Positions 48,517 through 60,021 of a stretch of 64,000 nt of DNA are shown here, one piece after another. Below the pieces are notes generated by a model. It saw only the letters and a program-made list of their open reading frames with translations, searched no databases and was not told the origin of the DNA. The DNA lies in contig NW_023998414.1 of assembly GCF_014805625.2 (NCBI RefSeq), forward strand, positions 5,752,471 to 5,816,470. Reading direction: 5' to 3'. The stretch's first letter is position 1, and each line of letters opens with the position of its first letter. The translations under genes were made by a program, and so were the position numbers. Origin of the DNA: Glossina fuscipes. Lineage: Eukaryota; Arthropoda; Insecta; Diptera; Glossinidae.

Positions 48517-50569
48517 CATTTTGATTCTAAAATCAATTAAACCATAGGTTTTGCGGTACAATGAATGCAAATTAAAAATATTAGGTCTGTATAAGTTCTA
48601 TAGCTCTCTGCCATAATGTCTATGTTATTGTGTAACTCGTTTTTAGTGGAATCATTTCGTACGTTTAGGTTCAACTTGTCCAATGATTTGAGTATAAATT
48701 TTTACTTGTTTCTATTTTAACGCTTTTCAAAGCAAAAAGAAAAAAAAGTTAAATTTTTATTTTTACAATTATTTTTACAATTTTTGACATTTCCTTGTCA
48801 GCTATCGACATACATTCTCAAGTTTGCGTAAAAGATATGCAGTGCACGCAAAAATTGCTTGAGAATGTAAAGTCAAGAAATTACTTATCTGTCTTTGATC
48901 GGTTTTTTCTATTCTTCATTTGATCGTTTTAAGTAAATATATTTATAAACATTTAGCCAAAAAAAAAAGAGAACATTTTTTAGAAGGAATGGAGAAAAAT
49001 CATAAAGAAAATGAGAGTAAGTGTCGTCTTTTGTCCAAGGCAAGAGAAAAAGGACAACATATAACTGTCATTAAACAAATCAGAAAATCTGTAAAGGGTC
49101 TATTTCTTCTTTCCTTACGTCCTACTCGCTTACGTTCTATAATACTGACCTGAGTAAAAATTAGATAAGGAGCTTCTCCACCGACCACCACGATCGTTTA
49201 TGTATGTCAGATGAAATCTTATCTTGCTGAGTCAATCAGGCAGCCCTTACATTCCGAAGTATCAAAATGGTTGTCCCATCTTCTCACTTCATCGTACCGT
49301 TTACGTATATGCTAGCATGTTGGCAAGACCACCAATGATATCCTAAAGGGACTAATTTCCGGCGAAAGCAAGCTGAAAAAAACCGTTGCCGATCTAGCAT
49401 CGACATTCAACGCGATTATTATTGTCCTTAGCTCGTTATACATGCAGTTATATATCACTTCCTTTTCTCTTAGCGCGTAAAAGCCAAATAAAAAATGGTA
49501 TGCACGACTACACATTTTGTATAATTTTTTTTATTTTTTTTTTTTTTTTTTTATTTTTTTAATCTCGTTTTTATTGCTTTTCATTAGCATATTAGTTGTC
49601 AGGGTTGATTTTCATATTTGTCGCTTTTCAACGCAATTCTCTCAAGTTTCTCAACTGTTTTAAAGGAAGTTGCTTACTAAACCGGAACCACATTGAAAAG
49701 ACGGCAACAAACAAAAACTATTAGCAATTGTCGTAGTAACCTGCTTCAGTGTATAAGTGTATAGAGGGTGTATTTAGTAATATTCTTTTCTTTTTTTTTT
49801 TCTTTTTTTATTTTATTTTTTTCTTGTATTCTTGTGACAAGTACGTATGTCTATCCCTTTGCTTCTGTCTGGTTGTCTTTCTGTCTGCCATATTACTTGG
49901 CTTGGCTGTTCGATAAGTACCTGCTCTCATTTAGTGCATGAGATTAAAGTGTCTGTCTATTCTTTCGAACACTTGAAGAAGGAAACAAAACCGGTGCAAA
50001 AGGGAAATTGTTCAGAAAAAGTGCAAAAGTATTTCAATTTATTTTTGCTTTTTTTCTTCGTCTTCTTTTTCTTTAACTTAATAAAAAAGGAAAAGAAATT
50101 CTTAAAGGAAGTGAGACTATCTCGCTGGAAAATGAAGAACTTGTAAGGTTATCTTAAATAACCACCACTTCAACTCAAGGCGTATTGTATAAAATCAATT
50201 GAATTTTTTTTTTTTTTTTTTGGTCTATGAACAATAAGTGGTGGGATTTTATTATGAAACATTTATAGTGGCAGGGTGCATTTACTGTTCATTCCGGCAA
50301 GCGAAATTATAAGCGAAGAATATTATTTAACCGTTAAAGAGCGTTCGCTACTAGCTGTTTGCCAGAATTATAATCAGACAATTCTGCGTTTTTGCATCAC
50401 GATAACGCATCTACTCATGCACTGCATTGATTCTTCAAGACTTTTTCAACAAAAGTCCAATTCATTTCGTTCGATCGAAATGAAAATGAGAAAAGCACTT
50501 TTTAAAGCCTCAGTTCACAGTCTATCCCATTGACGACTGAAGATATTAGCATAAAATTGTATTTAAGAC

Positions 50570-50640
50570 AAGGTTCAATAAGTTCGTAAGATGGCATATT
50601 GTCTGCATTTGTTGTTGCTATTCATGAATCCATAAAATTG
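50570..50640 (+). repeat. AATAAGTTCGT-type terminus-like sequence
   Basis: GTTCAATAAGTTCGTAAGAT followed by TTGTTGTTGCTATTCATGAATCC. Same orientation as the copy at 51,234. Confidence 0.33.
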
Positions 50641-51233
50641 TTAGATAGCTAGTTGTCAGCGAAGGGAGAAACAAAAAAAATTTACTCGTTTGGATAATTC
50701 CAAGCGTTTTACGTGGACGAGTCCAACAACTTTTTGGTCATCGCCTTACGCTATTGAACTTAGACGAAAACCTATGACGAATATTGAGTAAATTTCAAAC
50801 GAACAATATCTGGAAATAATTAAATATTATTAATAGTTAGAATTACATATGCGATCTCAGAGTGTCTCTGAAGACAAAAAATATTCCTATAAAAATGTAA
50901 TACTATCCGTCCTATATCTGCGCATATCTGTGCGCACGAACGTGCATATTTTTGGGTGAATTTGTGACGAGGTTTTGCCTTTTGAGAAGGAAGAACCCAA
51001 ATCCATTAAGCATTCTTATATATTTATGTCTTTCGGTTTGAAATTCAATTAAGCCCTCCATGTGTTAAACGGATTAGGATAATCTGCATAAATTTCAGGT
51101 TTCACTTCATATCAGAAAATCCGTATGTTTGGCACATAAGCGGATGGACAGATAACTGTGAATGACATCTGTTGAAATTTTATGATAAATAAATCCGATA
51201 TATATGATATTGTTATATGACATATATAGTGCA

Positions 51234-51300
51234 TTATTCAATAAGTTCATGGGATGATATATAGATGTTGCTAGTATTGGCAAATCCACACGATGATGTT
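51234..51300 (+). repeat. AATAAGTTCAT-type terminus-like sequence
   Basis: ATTCAATAAGTTCATGGGAT, then GATGTTGCTAGTATTGGCAAATCC. Confidence 0.33.
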
Positions 51301-52229
51301 TAGATAGTGCCGACCTTCAAACGAAATGTATCAAACAATTCATAACTCTGTCCGACTATTTGTCAATAGTCAACCTACATTTATGTAAATTATCCTATAA
51401 ACTTATTGAGTGATAGGTATATGTATGTATATGACGTGTGTCAGTTATTGTACAAGAAAATAAAATTGAGATAATTGTATTATATTTTGCAACGACGATT
51501 ATGAAAATATGATAAATGACTTAAATTGAAAACTCTTCAACATCCCGAGATGAAAAAACAGTAAATTGCATGAATGCAAAAAAAGAAAAACAAAATTCAA
51601 TTAATTTAAATTAATAGAAATTCAAAACTTTCCGCTTCCCTTTTACTCATTTTTTAAAAACTGTGACCTTTCTTCTTGCCATTCCAACATCTCATCAATT
51701 CTTCTTCACTCTTAATAACTTAATAATATGGAAACATTGTGAACTTAAAAAAAAAAAGAAAAAAAAAAAATAGTTATTATACTCAATTAATATTAATTTA
51801 TTTACTCATCCCTACAAAATACGTGAAGCTCCCACTTTCATATTTTCCGTATGTGACTCATACTCATCATGACGATCATCATCATTATCATCATCGGTAG
51901 CATACATATCGTAAGGTATTTTATTTTTTCTTTAAACTTTGTGATGATCAGGAAAAGTCGTCGTCTTTTTTTAGAACAACAGATCCTTTAATATATTTAT
52001 TGACCAATCCTTGTAGTAAGTTCTTGTTTATATATCCCTTAGACTCTTTAACTTGCAATATTAAAATAAGCAAAAAAATTAAACTCGGCTTTAACTCAAT
52101 CGTTTACGATTTTTATATTAAAAAGAACTTAAAAAAAACTAAATTGCAACACTTTGCTGACATGATTTTTACCGCCCAGAAAGCAGAGGTGTTGTCAGCT
52201 TATGTTAGGCATATGCTGTGAACGCTGTT

Positions 52230-52545
52230 CCGAGGCTGTTGTCAAATTTGAAACCGCTATGATCATCTTTGAGACCGGAACAATGTTTGCTACATATGCA
52301 CGTGGATGGACGGACAGACAGACAGACGAACAAGGGTATATTAGAATCTGAATTTCACACAGATTAAGAATATTTGTATTTTATAAAATATCTGAAACTG
52401 ACTTCCAAAATACACACATGGGCAGACGAACCGAGAGACATGTCCAAATAGAATCTGATTTCCACACTGACTAAGAGTATTTGTACTTTATAGATTATGA
52501 GAAACGTCCCTCCGGGTGTTGCAAACATTTTTGATGGATATAAAT
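52230..52545 (+). repeat. GACR-bearing repeat with tandemly duplicated core
   Basis: GGATGGACGGACAGACAGAC (52,310 on) is followed by two copies of a block of about 105 bp that begins GAATCTGA.TT.CACAC and continues AAGA.TATTTGTA.TTTATA (starting near 52,345 and 52,452). The end resembles the family tail (CCTCCGGGTGTTGCAAAC). Confidence 0.55.
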
Positions 52546-52805
52546 TCTGCTTTTCTTCGATAAGCTTTAGCATGTAAGCCTTGAGGTTCACCGTCTTTTT
52601 TATTCGCGTTACAGTATTTTGCCCTGTTAGCTGGATTATCGAGTAAATGATCTTAAATCTAATCTGGCAGATTTTTGATTTTGGAAGATTTTCGAAAATA
52701 CTCAGTCAAACAAAGAGCACGAATTGTCGCAAAACCTTAAATAAAACAGTTAGTAGATTAGGAGGGAGAGATGGAGCCACTGTAATAGTTTAATTATACA
52801 ATGTC

Positions 52806-53073
52806 TACACAAGATCAGTCAAATCTATACTTGAGTATGCCACCGATGTGTGGTCTCCTTCTTATAGGTGCTATGTGGATTCAATGGAATCCGTTCAATA
52901 GCAATTCCTGTTCTTTGCCCTTAGAAACTTGGTTGGGGATCCGCTTGCCTCTTTATAATAATAATAATAAGGCTAACTTTCATAACACTCAGCCAATGGT
53001 GGATATAACTACCGGCTTCTCAATCTGTGTAGAGTGCTTTGCAAAAATGTACCTCAATATCCGAATCTTTTAA
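52806..53073 (+). pseudogene. Non-LTR retrotransposon reverse transcriptase remnant
   Basis: One frame reads YTRSVKSILEYATDVWSPSY, then a segment with DSMESVQ, an in-frame TAG, QFLFFALRNLVGDPLASL, then stops in an (AAT)n tract. This is the conserved region after the polymerase core of jockey/I/R1-like elements (Y.SLVRS.LEY...VWSP.Y...IE.VQ..FLRFAL). No catalytic FADD box, endonuclease or 3' tail was seen, so this is a short dead fragment. The ATG-initiated frame at 52,801 is a shadow in another frame. Confidence 0.75.
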
Positions 53074-54583
53074 ATTCTATCGAGTCATCTCTGCTTAACA
53101 TGGACGATTTATCCATGTCGGCTACAAATTAGCTTCTAATCTTGACATCTTGGAGTGATTCGAAAAATGAAGTGAACTTATTCATTCCTATCCTTTTGCA
53201 TGATTGCAATGGTTTCGGGGTTCAGTCCCAACTCGGATCTGTACCGGCTGTGGGGGTGTGCTAGATACGTACATGCTTTTTTCTCCCTAACTTACTTATA
53301 CTTGAATTTTATTCATTTTATTTTTTTCTCATTTTTTTTCTTTTACCGTTTACCGTTCTTTATATTTTACGTAATAGTAAGTAACAGTTGTCAGCATGAG
53401 ATTTATTTGTAAAAGTCAATTGAATTCGGCTGTTACTGTATTTTCGTTCAATATTCGCAACACCGCGGAGTTATTACCGCGAGGAAAACATTAATTTAAA
53501 CGGCTCTACAGCACGTAATCTAACCGGTGCCAATACGAGCCTGAAAGAAAAAAAACTCATTTTATCTGCACAGGCACAAGTAGAGAACTAGGTAAGGGAT
53601 TTTGAAAATGTCGGTGGGAAGTGCTTGAATGAAAAAGTTCAACTCTTCACCCATAAAAAAAGGAGCAATCTTTTAATATTTGAGTTGTCTTATCAAAAGT
53701 TAGTGCCTAAGCAGTGGTTGGTAAAATGTTCATTAAAAAAATATTGCAAGAAATTCTATCAAAACAAATGAAAATAAAATAGTTGGAGTTATGGTCCTTT
53801 AAGCTTTATAAATATTGCGGAGAGATGTTTTTTTTTATTTTTTTTTATTTTTTGCCTTTAATACATTTTTTATTCGTTTTCACCGTTAGTCTGCACTTTC
53901 ATGCCTCGAACAGCTAAAGGAAGTAATTGAAAAAAAAAAAAATCGGGAAACCATTTCATTGCTCTAATATAGTTTCGGGTAAAATATTTTTTTTTTTTTG
54001 TTCTTTAAATAAAAGCAGAAATGATGCTAGAAGATAAGAATTCAATTTATTTGCGGATTTGCTTTATGTCTTTTAGCATTATTTAGTTTATTTATTATTT
54101 TATTTGTTTATTTATTTGTTTTGATGTTCAAAATGTTTTCTGAAACGGTTATTTAACCTTTAAATTACCAGCAGTAGTATCAAGCGGTTTATCGTTCAAA
54201 TTCAAATGTGATCTTGAATTAAACACATTTGTGAAGACATTTAAAATAGAAAAAAAAAAAAAACGGAAAAAAGGAAAAATATTTAAAACCATGCAACCGG
54301 TTTTAAATAAAGCTGTTTATGTTTATGTTTAGGTCAGGGGTGTGATTTTTTTATTTACTTTTTTCTTATTATCATTTTTTTATTTTTTATTTTTTTTTTT
54401 TTGATATTCCTTTTTAATTTATTTTCTTTGTCGAGAAAGAGATAATAAACCAAATAAATCTAAACCAAGACACTTTACATTATAAAAGCGAAAAAAAAAA
54501 AGAAAAAAAAAAAAAAATGAAAACATGGCAATGACTCATATGTTTAGTCAACGCCATATCTGCCGTGATTTGGTTTAACGAAA

Positions 54584-54632
54584 TATATATACAGCAGTAT
54601 ATACATATACATATATATGTGTATATATATAT
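54584..54632. repeat. Interrupted (TA)n tract
   Basis: ATATACATATACATATATAT-type repeat. Confidence 0.85.
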
Positions 54633-55419
54633 AAATACATATAGATATCTACAAGATAAATGAAAAAAAAAAAAAAAAACTGGTTTCACTTCTTAATACG
54701 AAAAGGCTTTTAATGATTACAGTTTTTCAGATGAAAGACGATAAACGAAGAGTGGTCTTTGAAAACAGGTGCTAACATAAAAACTAAATACAGACAGTTT
54801 GATAAAAAAAAAAAAAAAATTCTTGTTTATTCGAAAAGATTTATTTCACCAACTAAATAGAGTTACATAAAAATAAAATAAAAAAAAAAAAATGATTACA
54901 AAAAAATAAATCAAAAAAAATTAAGAAATAAATAGCAAATAAATAAATACCGATGATTAGGAGAATGCCTTAAGTATTCCTCTAAGAAAGAAATTAATTA
55001 AAAAACTGAAAGAGCATACAACAAAACAACTAAGGACAAATTATAAATGTTCATATATACCCGATGATTGTAAAAATAGTGTAAAACAAATTTTTATTTA
55101 TTTAGAAAAGTTATAGAAAAATGCATTAAATTACGATTTTTAGTCAAAAAAAGAAACAGACAAAAATGTTCGGAAAACTCGGACTTTTTGCCACGTTAAA
55201 GGTTATGATAAACATTGATCTACACGGCATTAATAATCTAATCAGTAAGTAATCGAATGTATAATATAATCATACCTATCCAACACAAATAGTTTGATAA
55301 ATTGAGAAATGATAATAAAAACGAGTTAGGAAGTAAATAACAACTCAACGAAATGGTTTCAGTGAGAAATTCTTATGAAAAAATAAATAAATAAATACAT
55401 AAAGAAGTAAATTTGGGCT

Positions 55420-55945
55420 TGACCAAATCTTTTATACCCATCACCGTTGTCCTATCGATATCTACTCTCAATGCCCGTTGATTTTATAGTTATTAAAGGA
55501 ATTGCGGAGAAAAAATTATTCCATCACGTCCTCACGTCCGTCGTTTAATTTAGAATTAAAAAACACAAATTTTTGTTTGAGTTTAGTTTATGCTTTACTA
55601 TGAGCGCGTATTTCGACCAGTTTTTCCCATTTTCATTATTAATCTGCGCACAAGAACCTCCAATGTTCCTGCCAGCTTTGAAGTCGGAATCTCCAAAAGG
55701 CATTATGTAGACAGCCAGACGGACGGACGAACAGATAGACAGGTGGACCGACATCAAAAATTGAGATTTATCGTATGAAGACAAAAAATACATGGACGGA
55801 CGGACGGACAAATTGAAATTAGAATTCAGAAATAGTTTCTGAATCGGCATAATAAAAGATGGGTCAATCTCAAGTCCTTTTGGGTCGACACAAACTTAAT
55901 ATACCCACCATAAGCATCACAAGCGATGGGAAGTATAAATCGAAA
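55420..55945 (+). repeat. Family B repeat copy, long
   Basis: Starts with ATACCCATCACCGTTG, then TTTCGACCAGTTTTTCCC, TCTGCGCACAAGAACCTCC, GACGGACGGACGAACAGATA, a second GGAC tract (55,795-55,810), a hairpin at 55,822-55,845 (ATTCAGAAA/TAG/TTTCTGAAT), CGGCATAATAAAAGATG and an end with TCACAAGCGATGGGAAGTAT. It mixes family B upstream with the GTCY-family 3' half. Confidence 0.62.
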
Positions 55946-57032
55946 GGTGAAATAATGAATAAGAAGCAAAGGATATCTATGTGTGCAAAGGTAATGAATT
56001 CAGAATTTAATTTAATTTAACATCGATTTAATAGTTAATACCTTTCTTTTCATTTTTTTTTTTCCATTCGTTCATGGAAGTCTTTAAATACCTTGAGAGA
56101 TTGTTTTTTGTTTGCAATCATCAGTGCTTTTGTAAACAAATAATGGGCTGAGAAAAAAGTACTTAATTAAACAGTTCGTTCGTAGTCTTAAATGTTATTT
56201 CACAAGAATTAAAACGAAAATCGCTTAATCATTTAAAGCGTCCAACTAGTAACCAGTAGTTTGGAATTAATGCAGAAAGAACTGTAAGCACACGCGTTGA
56301 GTACAAATATAACAACAAAAATAATTTGTAGAACGTAAGCAATAATAAAGGTTTCCAACGCTTACATCATTTACTGGGAAATTGGGAAATTTTTTTTTGA
56401 AAAATTGTGTCAAAATATTATATAAATAAGAAAGGACCGAAAGTAATTTTCCTTTCGTTCCAATGTTTTTTAAGATCTAAACTCAATGATTAATTTTCCC
56501 CTTGAGATGGATCGATTTTTCGAGAAAGTATTTAAAATCTTAATTAATCTTTTTGCTTAATTCTTTTCGTAAATGGAAGTAATTTAAAAAAAAAAAAGAG
56601 CCCTTCCTGGAATGTTCAGGTGTGGTCGTTGTCTAAAAAAGCAACAAGAAGAAGAATAATAGAAAGACAATATAATTGAAAAAATATTCGGTTAAAATTA
56701 TTTCCATATAACAAAACAATTCAAATAAAAATTAATCTTTATTTGCTTCGGTTAAAATGCCGGGTAGGCGTATAACAATTGTTTACACATTTTCTTATTC
56801 ACGACGGGTCAGAACTGTTATATTTTACATTCTTCACACACGTCACAAATTATGCAAAAGAGATTTGACAAGCGAACACTCGCCTACCACCTGCGATTGT
56901 TGAAGCAACGAGAATTAAAATCAACAAAACTTACACCGATGCGAATAACATGTCAATATCCTAAACTGTTTCCAAAATTTTCCTTCTACTCTCATCGCCG
57001 TGTTAGCTTATTGGCATAACGCTGATGACCGA

Positions 57033-57037
<5 letters not shown>

Positions 57038-57064
<27 letters not shown>

Positions 57065-57066
57065 TG
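57038..57066. repeat. (GA)n microsatellite
   Basis: About 14 GA units. Confidence 0.9.
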
Positions 57067-58119
57067 AGTGTCGAGCAACTTCATCAGCTAGCATGGAGTG
57101 CTTTGTATCACTTGTTGGGCTCATATTTTTGATAAATTTTTTTTTTTTTTTAAAGATCCCCAATGATCTTTTATGCGAACACCACTGACAGCCCAGAACT
57201 TGAAGGGAAGCTCTTTCTCTATAGACTATGCAAAAGAAAGACGACGCAAAATACAGATAACATTTAAAAGTGATTGATAGAATTGCTATCAGACTTGTGC
57301 TGTAATTCTGCTACGTATGAATGGTTGATACGTGTTTTTGCCAATGTATCGATGCAAAGAGAGTTTCAGGAATGCACATCCTTGCATGTATATTCCACGA
57401 TCTACATCAGATATATATCTAGGATTTCTTGATGGAATATATATTTGAATGTTTTTCTAAACTTTTTAAGACGGGCAAAGGGCGCTACCCGGTCAAGTTT
57501 CGCTATGTATTCGCTTTAGACCGCTTATGGACCGTTTCCAAGTTCAGTTTAGAATATGTTGTAATGAAAGATAAGTCTTTAGATGTGCAAGAATCTTCCA
57601 ATCTTTGACTTTTTATGATGAAAGCGTGTTATTGAGAGTAATTTGACCTAAAAATCAATTGGACCAACTATTGAACCACATTGATCCAATTGTTTGTTAC
57701 GCCATATCCCATAACGGTTCTCACGAATAGTAGGCCGTTTAGCAAAACAATTTTATGCTCAATATATATTTTATTATAAAAATTTATTATTTTAGTGTAA
57801 AAATTAATTGTAAGAAATCCGGATCATATAGACTTCAAAATGTATAGGGGCTCGTATGGAAAGCAAGCAAGGAATTATATGCCGACAACGTCCAATTAGT
57901 AGTTTTTTATGCCGGAAGCAATTGAAAAATAATAAAATCTTTGACATGCAAATGAAGTTTGGTAAACGTGGGCCAAAATTGGTCTATTCATGTCTTGACC
58001 ATCCGCCCATACGAGGGCTTTCATGAACAGTACGACTTCGCATTTAAAAATAACGTATAACTTTTGGTGCATCGATGACGACAATGAGTGAAGGACCAAG
58101 TAAGTGGCATAGGGTATCT

Positions 58120-58156
58120 CAGTGGTCCGCTTTGTTCGCCCATAATGTTCTTATTG
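58120..58156 (+). repeat. Copy of the GTCGG hairpin repeat
   Basis: GTGGTCCGCTTTGTTCGCCC followed by ATAATGTTCTTATTGC. Confidence 0.38.
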
Positions 58157-59278
58157 CAATAGTGCTACAGTTAATGCAAAGCATTATGATATCCTATTCA
58201 TATTGTGCTATAGTATTTGATTTTATTTCAATGTATGTGCGTACATATGATTTGATAAATGAAACCATTGTTTCTCTCTTTGTTTGCTACTTTTAGTTAT
58301 TATCCATTGCTATAGAGTTTACATGTTTTCCTTTTTCTTTTTTACAACTAACGCTGTCTGCTCCTATTGTCATTATTTATTATTTGTATTTACCATAACG
58401 CTTCGGTCAACAAATCTCGGAACTAACATATATATACCGTGTCTAACAAAAAACAAAACAAAAAAAAAATTCGTATAAATTTTTTAAGAATAGTTCCAAT
58501 CTTTAAACGATGCTTGTCAAAATAATTAATCGTCACCATTTCTCTACGAGCAACACTAGTTTTTTGGCGATCTTACTTATGTTATTTTTACAACAACGGA
58601 AAAGTCCGAACTTTGTCTATTGATTAAACTTTGTCCTTGCTGAAAGGAGAAAAAACTTTGTTCAAACTCAGCAATGCCAGCACTTTGCCTCATCGAAAAC
58701 AAGAGATTGTCGGCAGATTGTTCGCATGGGTAGTCTAATAAGTAAGAATAGCGATTATCCAGTCAAAAAAAAAAAATTTTTTTTTTTTTTTTTTTAATAA
58801 GTCCCGGGAATTACTGATCCATGTAGTAGATATTTTGTATCTGGTTCATTTGTATGATACGAAGCAAGTAAATCAACCAACAAACCAACCGACATTATCT
58901 CTGCCAGTCTTCGGCTATGTATGTCACAGCGTAAATAATCAAAGAATAACACAAAACCAACACAATAACATCAATAATAATTATCTTCATGACTAATAGA
59001 TTTCATCTATATTCGGTGCAAGCATAATAGAAAAGAATGCATTTCATTTCTCTTCTTCTCATTGGAAAAAAAAAAAAAAAAAGTGCCGTTCCAGTGTCTC
59101 GAATTGATAAATAAAAAAACATTAAGGAAACAACAGAGAACGATATTATGTTCGGCTTAAGAAGATTTCGATGCTTATGGAAAACTACATTGTAAAAGTA
59201 AAGAAAAATACGTTCCACTGAAACTGAATAATGATTTGTAATAGTGTTCAAATACATTTCATAATAAGATGACATAGT

Positions 59279-59280
<2 letters not shown>

Positions 59281-59315
<35 letters not shown>
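59281..59315. repeat. (CA)n microsatellite
   Basis: About 17 CA units. Confidence 0.9.
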
Positions 59316-59317
<2 letters not shown>

Positions 59318-59823
59318 CAGGTAGTTTTAACATATTTGAAAAGAAAACACGCTTTTGACCGAACTCAAATCAAACAAATAATGCCACAACGAAAGGTTGC
59401 TTGCACAGGCAGCATTGCCCCGAGCGTAAGAGAGAATGTCGTAAATGAAAGCGTATCTGTGAAGGGATTTGCAAAAATGCATTATAACGACCTTGATTTC
59501 CCAAAACCAACCAGTTACTTCTGCTGGCGATTATATTCCGGCTTTAGTTGAATTCGATAACTATATAGTTCGAATATAACTTCGATAAGAACCAATCAAT
59601 CCTCAAATGTATAATGAGGATTCCCCTCCGCGGCGAATAAAATTTTGCCTGACATCAAAGCAAGTAGAGTACACTAGAGCTATCGTTTTGATTACAGCTC
59701 AGTTAATTATTTATTCGAAAATCATTTTTTCCATCAACATAAGTTTTCAAATAAAATTAACATTTCCGTCAATTTGTCCCTGTACTTGTTCCAAATTTTG
59801 TGAATTTTCAAAAAATGTACAAT

Positions 59824-59836
59824 TAAAATTGAAACT
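59824..59836 (+). repeat. Left target-site duplication of the SINE
   Basis: TAAAATTGAAACT, identical to 60,009-60,021 on the other side of the SINE. Confidence 0.8.
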
Positions 59837-60008
59837 ATTCGCCTGGGTGGCCGAGTAGGCAAAAGTCTCGACGAGCAACTCCAATGGTCGTGGGTTCAAA
59901 TCTCAAGTGCGGCAGAGTTTTTAATTAAGCCGAAAGCCTTAGATGCTAGTGCTTTAAGACTTTAGTTTTTTAGAATTTACTCTCTGGATAAATTTATAAT
60001 AATAATAA
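59837..60008 (+). mobile_element. tRNA-derived SINE with 13-bp target-site duplication
   Basis: The 172-bp insert starts with a tRNA-like head carrying an A box (TGGCCGAGTAGGC, 59,848-59,860) and a B box (GGGTTCAAATCTC, 59,892-59,904) spaced about 40 bases, the layout of an internal RNA polymerase III promoter. A body of unrelated sequence follows (GCCTTAGATGCTAG, CTTTAAGACTTT, CTCTGG), then an (AAT)n tail. The perfect 13-base repeat TAAAATTGAAACT borders it at 59,824-59,836 and 60,009-60,021. SINEs are mobilised by a partner LINE; the reverse transcriptase remnant at 52.8 kb is not shown to be that partner. The tRNA arms are decayed, so it is not a functional tRNA. Confidence 0.85.
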
Positions 60009-60021
60009 TAAAATTGAAACT
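60009..60021 (+). repeat. Right target-site duplication of the SINE
   Basis: TAAAATTGAAACT, directly after the (AAT)n tail and identical to 59,824-59,836. Confidence 0.8.

Larger units (their letters stand above)
42151..52229 (+). other. Presumed intron, middle part
   Basis: GTCY fragments, hairpin repeats and simple repeats as listed. A GTCY-like tract (TCTGTCTATCTGTCCGTCTA) sits at about 45,138-45,160. No frame looks like an exon. Confidence 0.4.
53074..59823 (+). other. Presumed intron, distal part
   Basis: AT-rich with many A/T runs between 53.8 and 55.4 kb. Apart from the repeats listed, nothing is recognised; the 67-codon minus frame at 57,896-58,099 has no known motif. Confidence 0.4.

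Noticed and set aside
52801..53073. 90-codon ATG-initiated frame
   Set aside because: Wrong frame; the reverse transcriptase motifs are in the frame starting at 52,806.
55545..55850. 101-codon minus-strand frame
   Set aside because: Lies within a GACR repeat copy; the Ser/Val/Arg runs come from GTCY units.
59838..59915. Functional tRNA gene
   Set aside because: The acceptor and T stems do not pair properly, and a body, AAT tail and target-site duplication show a SINE.
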